A stretch of DNA of 64,000 bases from Rhodospirillales bacterium (GTDB lineage: Bacteria > Pseudomonadota > Alphaproteobacteria > Kiloniellales > JACOMY01). This document shows, piece by piece, positions 17,167-25,139 of this stretch (its first letter is position 1; each line of letters opens with the position of its first letter). The notes under the pieces are model-generated. The model was not told the origin of the DNA. It ran no database searches and saw nothing but the letters and a program-made list of their open reading frames with translations. The stretch covers positions 1-64,000 of the forward strand of contig JACOMY010000007.1 of assembly GCA_014324045.1 (NCBI GenBank), given 5' to 3'. The translations under genes were made by a program, and so were the position numbers.

Positions 17167-17709
17167 CTATTCGCTCACTTCCTCCAATGCACCGCGCATG
17201 CCCGCCATTCGATGCGCTGCCGGGAAATCCCGGGACACATAGGCTTTTACGGTCATCCCCATGACGATGAGTGTCACCGCCGCAAAGACCCAGAACCCTG
17301 CAACCCACAAAAGCTGCGGAATCCACATCGGGGTTTCCATCTGCGAGTTTGAGACGGCTCCGGTTCGGATAGTGGTGCTCAAGAGCTTTGTCGCATACCA
17401 GGCAAACAACAGCGTGACCGTAAAAAGGGACAGCAGCGCCAGAATATCCAAAGCTGTCTTTGCCCCGCGCGGTAACCTTGCCTGCACCACGTCGATACGA
17501 ACGTGTGCCCGGCGGATCAAAGCCAGAGACGCCCCCCAGGTTACAGCTACAGCAAGGACATAGCCGGACACTTCGTCCGCACCCACCAAGGAAATTGACA
17601 ATACTTTACGGGCAATCACCTCGACTGAGATCATCAAGGCACAGCCAAGAATTGCGAAACCGGCAATTCGGGCAAGCAAAGTCGATATGTTGTGAGCGAT
17701 GAGATACAT
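17167..17709 (-). CDS. dctQ: TRAP transporter small permease (DctQ)
   Basis: A 180-residue four-helix membrane protein of the DctQ family: helices at about residues 10-30, 45-65 (VSGYVLAVAVTWGASLALI, followed by the typical RRAHVRIDVV), 85-105 and 125-145. I use the ATG at 17709; a TTG two codons earlier is the alternative. It links the periplasmic binding protein to DctM. A 30-bp palindrome separates it from dctP. Confidence 0.88.
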   Translation of the reverse strand: MYLIAHNISTLLARIAGFAILGCALMISVEVIARKVLSISLVGADEVSGYVLAVAVTWGASLALIRRAHVRIDVVQARLPRGAKTALDILALLSLFTVTLLFAWYATKLLSTTIRTGAVSNSQMETPMWIPQLLWVAGFWVFAAVTLIVMGMTVKAYVSRDFPAAHRMAGMRGALEEVSE

Positions 17710-17732
17710 AAGCAATCGGGTTAACTATTTGT

Positions 17733-17762
17733 CACCGCATCCCGGCGCGCCGGGATGCGGTG
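17733..17762 (-). promoter_or_regulatory. 30-bp perfect palindrome between dctP and dctQ
   Basis: The two halves (CACCGCATCCCGGCG and its exact complement) form an uninterrupted inverted repeat 22 bases after the dctP stop and 23 bases before dctQ. As RNA it would give a very stable hairpin with no following U-run, so it fits an mRNA-protecting or partly terminating structure. Such hairpins commonly let the binding protein be made in excess over the membrane subunits. Confidence 0.75.
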
Positions 17763-17784
17763 AATTTCGATCGGACCGGACCGA

Positions 17785-18825
17785 TCAGTTGATGAAAATA
17801 CCTGCAACTTTTCCGACCGTGTCGTTCCAGGTCGCTACGCACTCCGCCCCACAGGCTTTCGCCCAATTCGACAGAACTGTGCCCTTCAGAATTTCATCGC
17901 GCAGGGCAATGTCGCTGTCGGAGACCGGCACCAGTGTCATCTTCCCGGGCGCTTCGCGGGTACAGGCGTCACCGCCGGTGTTACACGCCAGACCTTCGAT
18001 TGTTTCTGCACCAGCGCCGTTCCAGATTTTGTTCTCCAAGTTGGAAATCTGTTCGGTTAAAACGGCGCGAACGCTTGGATCGAGACCGTTCCAGGTATCG
18101 ATTCCGACAACATGAATGACTGGCGACCAGGCAATCGGCAGTTCATAGATATGTGTCGATACTTCGTGCCACTTGGCATTGAAGCCGGACATCGAACCGG
18201 TAATGGCACAATCGATCACGCCTTTTTGCAAACCCTGTACAACTTCGCCGAAACTCATCGAAACCGCAGTTCCGCCAAGTGCCGAAACAAAGTCGCCGAT
18301 CGCCGCACCGGACGCCCGGATTTTCTTGCCCTCCAGATCCTCCAGACCCGAAATCTCTCCGTTGCAGTAAACGACTTGCGCGGAGTACGGCCAAATACCC
18401 AGAACTTTCACACCGTAGGCCTTCTCATACAAGTCCGTGATCGCAGGCTTCCATGCTTCCGAAATCTCGCGGGCCCTCGCGATCGTCGGTGCCAATCCCG
18501 GCAAATCGTTGCCAGCATTCATTGCGTTGTCGCCGATCATATATCCCATAGGGGTGGAGGCAAATTGCAACGTTCCTTGCTCGACAAGACGTACAATCTC
18601 TGATCCGTTCAACCCAAGTTCGTTGAATGGCTTGATTTCCGATGTGATTTTTCCGCCGGTAGCTTCCGGCAACTCTTCGGTGAAGAAGGGTTTGGTAAAA
18701 TCGGTGTACATCGACACCATCCCCCAGCTGCCAACGACATTCAGCTTCGTTTCCGGCAAATCCTCGGCAACCGCAGCCGTCGCACAGATCGTAACGGCAA
18801 CGGCAGACGCGATAAAGCTACGCAT
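17785..18825 (-). CDS. dctP: TRAP transporter binding protein (DctP family)
   Basis: A 346-residue periplasmic solute receptor. Residues 1-20 (MRSFIASAVAVTICATAAVA) form a signal peptide cut at AVA-ED. The mature part has the family's LVEQGTLQFASTPMGYMIGD, the central EDLEGKKIRASGAAIGDFV, containing the Arg that clamps carboxylates in TRAP receptors, and VQGLQKGVIDCAITGSMSGF. It captures a carboxylate-bearing ligand, probably related to the substrates of the cyclase-like and dehydrogenase-like genes downstream. It is first in the operon, with AT-richer leader DNA upstream (18826-19083) that should hold the promoter. A C-terminal insertion with two cysteines (CNTGGDACTREA) may form a disulfide. 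Confidence 0.92.
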   Translation of the reverse strand: MRSFIASAVAVTICATAAVAEDLPETKLNVVGSWGMVSMYTDFTKPFFTEELPEATGGKITSEIKPFNELGLNGSEIVRLVEQGTLQFASTPMGYMIGDNAMNAGNDLPGLAPTIARAREISEAWKPAITDLYEKAYGVKVLGIWPYSAQVVYCNGEISGLEDLEGKKIRASGAAIGDFVSALGGTAVSMSFGEVVQGLQKGVIDCAITGSMSGFNAKWHEVSTHIYELPIAWSPVIHVVGIDTWNGLDPSVRAVLTEQISNLENKIWNGAGAETIEGLACNTGGDACTREAPGKMTLVPVSDSDIALRDEILKGTVLSNWAKACGAECVATWNDTVGKVAGIFIN

Positions 18826-19083
18826 TGTTTCCTCCCTGTTAAAACGGAAGGAACTGTTTCATATCGCATAGATCGATTCAAGCTCTTTTTGGGACGATCA
18901 CGAGCGAAAAAGCGATCACTGTATTCTCGCGATTGAGATCTTTTGCAACGGCATGTGCAATTATTGCAGCGATTGGGACTCGGCGGGGGAGGCAATCGGA
19001 AGACTGCCCGCGGCCGCCAGCGCAAAAGAAGATCTGTCTTATCGATAATCCCTCTTATATGCTTTATATCCGGTGCCGTGAGA

Positions 19084-19914
19084 CTAGGACTTTGCGGCTC
19101 TCCGCTCCACCGAAAGGCGCCCCCTCCGAGCCGGTTCCCGGTCCGCGCTCGCTGCGGACGCCGGCTCCCCCGCGACCTCCCACCGGGTCCCGGCCTCTTC
19201 GAGCCTCTGCGCCAAGGTATCGGGCGGGGCTCGGTCGGTAATCAGCAGGTCGATTTCCTCGAAGCTGGCGGCGCGGACCAGGGCGCTGCGGTTGAATTTG
19301 CTGTGGTCGGTGATGACCAGGCGGCGGCGGCCGCATTGAAGGACCTGGCGGGCGAACTCGGCTTCGGCCAGATCTTGGTCCATCAGGCCGCCTTCGGCAT
19401 CGACGCCGGCGATGGAAATGATGGCATGGTGTACTTTGAAGCTAGAGGCGAAAGCGATGGCCGAGGCGCCGAAGGCGGCACCGTTGTCGCCGCGTAGCTC
19501 GCCGCCGGCCATGTAGACGCGGTTGCCGTTCACCGTCGCCAGGGTGCGGGCGATATCGGAGGAGTTGGTGACAATGGTCAGCCCGCGCTTGGTCAGGAGC
19601 TCGCGGGCCAGAATGCTGGTCGTAGTTCCGGTATCCAACATGACGCTGTCGCCGTCGGCGATGGAGGCCGCGACATGGCGCGCGATGGTCTGCTTGGCCG
19701 AAGCGCGCTCGCGCAGGCGCCGCTCGAAGGGTGCCTCGGTCAGGGAGACCGCGCCATGCAGCTTCACCAGGGTTCCGCCCTCCACCAAGGGGCGGATGTC
19801 GCGTCGGATGGTCTCCAGCGAGACCCCCATCTCCTCGGCCAGATCACCGATGCGCACGGTCCCCTGACGCTGCGCGCTGCGCAGGATACGGAGCTGGCGG
19901 GGCGACTGCCTCAT
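19084..19914 (-). CDS. DeoR-family transcriptional regulator
   Basis: A 276-residue repressor of the DeoR/GlpR type. The N-terminal winged helix-turn-helix carries the family signature (VRIGDLAEEMGVSLETIRRD). The C-terminal sugar-phosphate-sensing domain has MLDTGTTTSILARELL and GVDAEGGLMDQDLAEAE, the latter with the effector-site Asp and Glu. It is divergent from the betaine-type operon starting at 20161 and likely regulates it from the shared 246-base region. DeoR proteins usually sense phosphorylated metabolites; the kinase-like gene in the operon could produce one (inference). The last 30 residues are a low-complexity Arg/Ala tail. Confidence 0.88.
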   Translation of the reverse strand: MRQSPRQLRILRSAQRQGTVRIGDLAEEMGVSLETIRRDIRPLVEGGTLVKLHGAVSLTEAPFERRLRERASAKQTIARHVAASIADGDSVMLDTGTTTSILARELLTKRGLTIVTNSSDIARTLATVNGNRVYMAGGELRGDNGAAFGASAIAFASSFKVHHAIISIAGVDAEGGLMDQDLAEAEFARQVLQCGRRRLVITDHSKFNRSALVRAASFEEIDLLITDRAPPDTLAQRLEEAGTRWEVAGEPASAASADREPARRGRLSVERRAAKS

Positions 19915-20160
19915 GTAGCGCTACCCTCTGAAGCTGCGGCTATCTCATCGCGAATAAGCCAGATTAACGCGGGCTTCCGGTCTTCAAAAGCCACAAAATC
20001 TCTCAAATTTCCATAAAAACATCACATCGCCGATTGACGGCAGAGGATTGTGGCCGCAGACTTTCCGCTACTGCCGAGCGGGGCCGGACGACAAGGCGCG
20101 GGCTTGCTCTCCCTCGGCACCGAGAGGTTCCGGCAAGGACAAAATAAGGAGACAAGACGA

Positions 20161-21111
20161 ATGCACAGAGTACTCCAGGCGGCAGCTTTGGCCGCAGCCC
20201 TGGCTTTTGCGCCCTGGCAGGCGCAGGCCGAGGTCGAATCCAACGACCCGATAAAGCTGACCCTGCACGACTGGACCGGCCAGCTGATTACCACCCAGAT
20301 CATGGGCGAGGTCTTGAAGAGGGCCGGCTACAACGTCGATTACGTCCAGGCCGACTACATCGCCCAGTTCACCGGCCTGAAGAACGGCGACCTCGACGTC
20401 GCCATGGAGATCTGGGAGACCACCGGCCGCGATGCTATGGACGAGGCCACCGCCACCGGCCAGGTCGAGAACCTGGGCGAGACCGGCATGCAGGCCATCG
20501 AGGAGTGGTGGTACCCCGCCTACATGAAGGAGGTCTGCCCGGGCCTGCCGAACTGGGAGGCGCTGCTGGACGAGGACTGCGCCGGGGCTTTCTCGACCGC
20601 AGAGACCGCGCCCTTGGGCCGCTATCTGGGCGGACCGGTCACCTGGGGCGGCTATGACGACGAGCGCGCCATGGCCCTGGAGCTGCCGATCGAGGTGGTG
20701 CATGCCGGCACCGACGCCGCCCTCTTCGCCGAGTTGGAATCGGCCTATCAGCGCAAGGCGCCGATCCTGCTGTGGGTCTATGCCCCGCACTGGGCGCCGG
20801 TGAAGTACGAAGGCGAGTGGGTTGAGTTTCCGGCCTACGAGGCCGCCTGCTATCGGGACCCGGAATGGGGCATCAACCCCGACGCGGCCTACGACTGCGG
20901 CAAGCCGCGCGGGCCGATCTGGAAGGTCGCCTACGCCGGCGTCAAGGGCAAGTGGCCGGGCGCCTACGAGGCCATCAAGGCCTTCACCGTCGGCAACGAT
21001 GAGATGGGTGCCATGGTGGCCGAGGTCGACCTCAACGGCCGTACGGTCGAGGAGGTGGTCGCCGGATGGATGGCCGACAACGAAGACCGCTGGTCCGGGT
21101 GGATCGAGTAG
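20161..21111 (+). CDS. Glycine-betaine-type ABC binding protein (ProX/OpuAC family)
   Basis: A 316-residue periplasmic receptor for quaternary amines. The signal peptide (AAALAAALAFAPWQAQA) ends at AQA-EV. The mature domain has the OpuAC pattern IKLTLHDWTGQLITTQIMGE, then VDYVQADYIAQFTGLKNGDLDVAMEIWE. Several Trp (EEWWYPAY, LLWVYAPHWAP) could form the aromatic cage for a trimethylammonium group. Start at the ATG at 20161 with AAGGAG 11 bases upstream. It heads an operon with ATPase, fused permease, choline-kinase-like protein and a dimethylglycine-dehydrogenase-like enzyme, which points to catabolic uptake rather than osmoprotection. Four Cys in the mature part may form disulfides. Confidence 0.9.
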   Translation: MHRVLQAAALAAALAFAPWQAQAEVESNDPIKLTLHDWTGQLITTQIMGEVLKRAGYNVDYVQADYIAQFTGLKNGDLDVAMEIWETTGRDAMDEATATGQVENLGETGMQAIEEWWYPAYMKEVCPGLPNWEALLDEDCAGAFSTAETAPLGRYLGGPVTWGGYDDERAMALELPIEVVHAGTDAALFAELESAYQRKAPILLWVYAPHWAPVKYEGEWVEFPAYEAACYRDPEWGINPDAAYDCGKPRGPIWKVAYAGVKGKWPGAYEAIKAFTVGNDEMGAMVAEVDLNGRTVEEVVAGWMADNEDRWSGWIE

Positions 21112-21187
21112 GCTCGAGCGATTCCCGGGGTGCTGGTTCTGCCGCACCGGCGTCTCTCTTCAAGTGCGAACGCAGGGAAGAACGGCG

Positions 21188-22216
21188 ATGACCGAGGCTC
21201 CGGCGCCGCGGGCGAAGCTTACCTGCCGCTCGGTCTGGAAGCTCTTCGGCCAAGGCGCGGAGGCGCTGGCACGGCGCACCGGCGCCCGGCTCACTGCCGG
21301 GGCGGCCCGGCAGGCCGGTCTGATCGTGGCCTTGAACGACGTGAACCTGGAGATCTTCGAGGGCGAGATCTTCGTTATCATGGGCCTCTCGGGCTCCGGC
21401 AAGTCCACCCTGGTGCGCTGCATGTCGCGCCTGATCGAACCGACCGCCGGCGAGATTCTCTTCAAGGGCGAGGATCTGCTGGCCGCCAGCGAGCAGCGCA
21501 TGATCCAGATCCGCCGGCACCAGATGGGCATGGTCTTTCAGCACTTCGCGCTGCTGCCGCATCTCTCGGTCCTCGGCAACGTTGCCTTCCCGCTGGAGGT
21601 CCAGGGCGTCGACGCCGCCACCCGCCAGGAGCGGGCGCTGCGGATGGTGGAACTGATCGGCCTCAAGGGCCGCGAAGACTATTTTCCGCGCGAGCTCTCC
21701 GGCGGCCAGCAGCAGCGCGTCGGCATCGCCCGCTCGCTCGCCGTGGAACCCGAACTCTGGTTCCTGGACGAACCTTTCTCGGCTCTGGATCCGCTGATCC
21801 GGCGCGAGATGCAGGACGAGTTCATCCGCTTGCAGGCCAGCCTGCACAAGACCATTGTCTTCATAACCCACGACTTCGACGAGGCCATCCGCCTGGCCGA
21901 TCGCGTCGCCATCATGAAGGACGGTGCGGTGGTGCAGGTCGGCACGCCCGAGCGACTGGTGACCGCCCCGGCCGATGCCTATGTCGCCGAGTTCACCAAG
22001 GATGTGACCCTGGCCAAGGTGGTGAAGGTCGAGTCGGTGATGGACGCGGCCGGCGAAGGCCCGGTGGGCGGCAGCATCGCCGCCGGGGCGCGGGTCGCCG
22101 ATGCCGCGCCCTTGCTGCGCGAGAGCGAGGCCGACCTCGCCGTCGAGGACGCGGCCGGCCGGCGCGTCGGTCTGTTGCGCCGCCGCGATGTGGTCGACCT
22201 GATGCTGCGCGGCTAG
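21188..22216 (+). CDS. Glycine-betaine-type ABC transporter ATPase (ProV/OpuAA family)
   Basis: A 342-residue ATPase. It has the family's early SVWKLFG motif, Walker A MGLSGSGKST, signature LSGGQQQRVGIARSLAV, Walker B LWFLDEPFSALDP and switch ITHDFDEAIRLADR. A short C-terminal region (about residues 270-340, ending GLLRRRDVVDLMLRG) resembles one CBS motif, which in OpuA senses ionic strength; two complete CBS domains are not visible. ATG at 21188, with AGGGAAG upstream. It pairs with the double permease encoded next. Confidence 0.9.
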   Translation: MTEAPAPRAKLTCRSVWKLFGQGAEALARRTGARLTAGAARQAGLIVALNDVNLEIFEGEIFVIMGLSGSGKSTLVRCMSRLIEPTAGEILFKGEDLLAASEQRMIQIRRHQMGMVFQHFALLPHLSVLGNVAFPLEVQGVDAATRQERALRMVELIGLKGREDYFPRELSGGQQQRVGIARSLAVEPELWFLDEPFSALDPLIRREMQDEFIRLQASLHKTIVFITHDFDEAIRLADRVAIMKDGAVVQVGTPERLVTAPADAYVAEFTKDVTLAKVVKVESVMDAAGEGPVGGSIAAGARVADAAPLLRESEADLAVEDAAGRRVGLLRRRDVVDLMLRG

Positions 22217-22288
22217 GCCCATGACCTCGCTGCCGCGCAGCCTCGAGCCGGGCCGCTCCTTCCTGCATCTGAGCCGGGGACAACTCTC

Positions 22289-24244
22289 TTGCTCTCCTGG
22301 CTGATCGGCCTCGGGCTCTTCGCCTTGCTCTGGCTGTTCGGCAAGCCGGTCGCCGGCTGGGCCTTCAAGATCCCGCACGGCCTGCGCCTGCCGCTGAAGA
22401 ACTGGATCGGCGGCGGCATGAAGTGGCTGGTGGAAGAGGCCTACTTCGGGCTCTTCACCGTCACCGATCTCACCCGCTTCCTGGCCGAAGTCATCGACTT
22501 TCCCTACCGCATCGCGTTGTCGCTGCTCTCAACCGGCCTGCTCTCGGGTCAGGGCAGTCAGGCGGTGCAACTGCTGCCGCCGCTCTCCTGGATCGCGGCG
22601 ATCGGGATCGTCGTGCTGATGGGGCGCTATGCCGGCGGCTGGCGCCTGGCGGCCCTGGTCGGCGGCTGCTTCGGCTTCCTGGCGGTCTTCGGGCAGTGGG
22701 ACAACGCCATGATCACCCTGGCTTCCATCGTGATCGCGGCGCCGCTGGGCATCGTCGGCGGACTGCTGCTGGGTCTGGGCGGACACCGCTGGAGCTGGTT
22801 CGCCGCACTGCTGAAGCCGGTGCTGGACCTGATGCAGACCGTGCCGATCTTCGCCTATCTGGTACCGATTCTGGTGCTCTTCGGCTTCGGCCCCACTTCG
22901 GCCGTGGTCGCCACCGTCGTCTATGCCTTGCCGCCCATGACCCGCATCACCATGCTGGCCTTGAAGACTGTGCCGGACGAGGTGCGCGACCTGGGCCGCA
23001 TGGTCGGCTGCACCCCGCGCCAGATGACCTGGCGGGTCATGGTGCCCTCGGCCATGCCGGGCCTGATGGTCGGGGTGAATCAGGTGATCATGCTGTCTTT
23101 GAACATGGTCATCGTCGCCTCCATGATCGGCGCCGGCGGCCTGGGCTACGAGGTGCTGGCGGCCTTGCGGCGCCTCGACATCGGCACCGGCGTGGAGGCT
23201 GGGCTGGCCATCGTCGCCCTGGCCGTCGCCCTGGACCGCCTGAGCCAAGCCTTCGCCAGGCGCATTCGCAGCCACGCCGAAGATCTGCCCCAAGGCTTGG
23301 TCCGCCGCCATCCCTACACCGCGGCCGCGCTGGCCTTGGTCCCGGTCACCGGCTTGGCCGGCCTAGCGATCAGCCTGCTGCAAAGCTATCCGGAAAGCCT
23401 GCAGATCACCACCGGCAGCGTCTGGTCGGACCTGGTGCGCTACATCAACGTAAACTTTTTCGACCAACTGGAAGCCTTCAAAAATCTGCTGCTGCTGAAC
23501 CTGCTGATCCCCTTCAAGCGATTTCTCTTGAGCCTGCCTTGGGCCGGCGTGGTGATCCTGATCGGGTTGGCTGGCTGGCGGCTGGGCGGCTGGAAACTGG
23601 CGCTGCAAACCGCGCTGCCGGCCTATCTGATCGCCGCCGTGGGGCTCTGGTCCAAGGCCATGATCACCGTCTATCTCTGCGGCATTTCGGTGGCGATTGC
23701 CTGCCTGATCGGCTTTCCCATCGGCATTCTGGCGGCCGAGCGAGACCGCTTGTGGAAGGGAGTGCAGCTGGCCATAGACACGCTGCAGACCCTGCCCTCC
23801 TTCGTCTACCTCATGCCCGCGGTGATGCTATTCCGGGTCGGCGACTTCACCGCCATGATCGCCGTGGTAGCCTATGCCGTCGCTCCCGCCATCCGCTACA
23901 CGGCCTTAGGCCTGCAGCAAGTCGATCCGCAGTTGATCGAGGCCGGCAAGGCCGCCGGCTGCACGCGCTGGCAGCTGCTGACCAAGATCAAGCTGAAGCT
24001 GGCGCTGCCGGAGATCCTGCTGGGGATCAACCAGACCATCATGCTGGCGCTCTCCATGCTGGTGATCACCGCGCTGGTCGGCACCCGCGACCTGGGTCAG
24101 GAGGTCTATATCGCCTTGACCAAGGCCGATACCGGGCGCGGCCTGGTCGCCGGCCTCTGCGTCGCCTGCATCGCCATCGTTGCCGACCGCCTGATCGGCG
24201 CCGGTGCCGGACGCCTGCGCCGCCGCCTAGGACTGGAGCGTTAA
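22289..24244 (+). CDS. Fused double ABC permease for betaine-type substrates
   Basis: A 651-residue polytopic protein made of two ProW-like permease domains in tandem. The first coupling loop is at about residue 235 (VRDLGRMVGCTPRQMTWRVM) and the second at about residue 550 (EAGKAAGCTRWQLLTK); each is followed by a matching GxNQxIMLxLxM helix. Standard ProW proteins have one such domain and work as dimers, so this chain can supply both halves of the channel. The start is TTG at 22289, the only start codon after the upstream in-frame stop that keeps the N-terminal amphipathic block (KPVAGWAFKIPHGLRLPLKNW). It overlaps or abuts nothing: 72 bases after the ATPase, three bases before the kinase-like gene. 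Confidence 0.88.
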   Translation: MLSWLIGLGLFALLWLFGKPVAGWAFKIPHGLRLPLKNWIGGGMKWLVEEAYFGLFTVTDLTRFLAEVIDFPYRIALSLLSTGLLSGQGSQAVQLLPPLSWIAAIGIVVLMGRYAGGWRLAALVGGCFGFLAVFGQWDNAMITLASIVIAAPLGIVGGLLLGLGGHRWSWFAALLKPVLDLMQTVPIFAYLVPILVLFGFGPTSAVVATVVYALPPMTRITMLALKTVPDEVRDLGRMVGCTPRQMTWRVMVPSAMPGLMVGVNQVIMLSLNMVIVASMIGAGGLGYEVLAALRRLDIGTGVEAGLAIVALAVALDRLSQAFARRIRSHAEDLPQGLVRRHPYTAAALALVPVTGLAGLAISLLQSYPESLQITTGSVWSDLVRYINVNFFDQLEAFKNLLLLNLLIPFKRFLLSLPWAGVVILIGLAGWRLGGWKLALQTALPAYLIAAVGLWSKAMITVYLCGISVAIACLIGFPIGILAAERDRLWKGVQLAIDTLQTLPSFVYLMPAVMLFRVGDFTAMIAVVAYAVAPAIRYTALGLQQVDPQLIEAGKAAGCTRWQLLTKIKLKLALPEILLGINQTIMLALSMLVITALVGTRDLGQEVYIALTKADTGRGLVAGLCVACIAIVADRLIGAGAGRLRRRLGLER

Positions 24245-24247
24245 GCC

Positions 24248-25135
24248 ATGAGCGACAAGCAAGACCGTATCGAAGAGTTACCGATCTGGCGCGGCCGCAT
24301 TTCCTACGAGCCTCTGCTGGGCGGCCTCACCAACGAGAGCTTCCTGGTGTCCGACTCCGGCGAGCGCCTGGTGGTGCGCTTCGGCCGGGACCTGCCCTTT
24401 CACCACGTCAGCCGCGAACGCGAAACCATGGCGGCCAAGGCCGCCTTCGCGGCCGGCCTGGCGCCCGAGGTGATCTATGCCGGCCCCGGCGTCATGGTTT
24501 CCCGCTTCGTCGAAGCCAAGACCTATGCACCGGAGGACCTGCGCGCCAATCTGGAACGGGTGGCCGACATCGTCGCCCGCTTTCACCGGACCTTGCCGCA
24601 GAAGGTCAGCGGTCCCGGCTTCATCTTCTGGGTCTTCCACGTGATCCGCGACTACGCCCGCACCCTGGAGGCGGGCAAGAGCCGCATGCTGCCACGCCTG
24701 CCCGAGTTCTTGGCCCTGAACGCGGAATTCGAAGCAGCCCAGATACCCCTGCCGATCGTTTACGGCCATCACGACCTGTTGCCGGCCAACTTCCTGGACG
24801 ACGGCGAACGGCTCTGGCTGATCGACTTCGAGTATGCCGGCTATTCGACGCCGCTGTTCGATCTGGCAGGGATTGCCTCCAACGCGCACTTCTCGCCGCA
24901 AGAGTCGGAGACCTTGCTGACCCGCTACTTCGGCGCCGCACCAGGCGCCGCGCTGCTGCAGGCCCAGGCGGCCATGCAGTGTGCCTCGCTGCTGCGCGAA
25001 GCCATGTGGTCCATGGTCTCCGAGCTGCACATGACCACGCCGGGCATCGACTACCCCGCCTATACCGCCGAAAACCTGGGCTATCTGGACCGGGCGCTCG
25101 ACAGCTACCGCTCCCGCTACGGAAAGGCTTCTTAG
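24248..25135 (+). CDS. Choline kinase-like phosphotransferase (APH family)
   Basis: A 295-residue aminoglycoside-phosphotransferase/choline-kinase fold protein. The glycine loop LLGGLTNESFLV is at about residues 23-34, the nucleotide-site Arg in VVRFG, the catalytic loop GHHDLLPANF with Asp176 and Asn181, and the metal-binding DFE at 193-195. Proteins of the LicA type phosphorylate choline; an N-methylated amino alcohol is the likely substrate given the betaine transporter and oxidoreductase around it. Antibiotic resistance is unlikely from context. It starts three bases after the permease stop. A phosphorylated product could be the signal for the DeoR regulator, which is inference. Confidence 0.8.
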   Translation: MSDKQDRIEELPIWRGRISYEPLLGGLTNESFLVSDSGERLVVRFGRDLPFHHVSRERETMAAKAAFAAGLAPEVIYAGPGVMVSRFVEAKTYAPEDLRANLERVADIVARFHRTLPQKVSGPGFIFWVFHVIRDYARTLEAGKSRMLPRLPEFLALNAEFEAAQIPLPIVYGHHDLLPANFLDDGERLWLIDFEYAGYSTPLFDLAGIASNAHFSPQESETLLTRYFGAAPGAALLQAQAAMQCASLLREAMWSMVSELHMTTPGIDYPAYTAENLGYLDRALDSYRSRYGKAS

Positions 25136-25139
25136 TCCT

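Noticed and set aside
24248..25135. APH-fold kinase as an aminoglycoside resistance gene
   Set aside because: It is embedded in a betaine-type uptake and oxidation operon with tight spacing; a choline-kinase-like role fits better.
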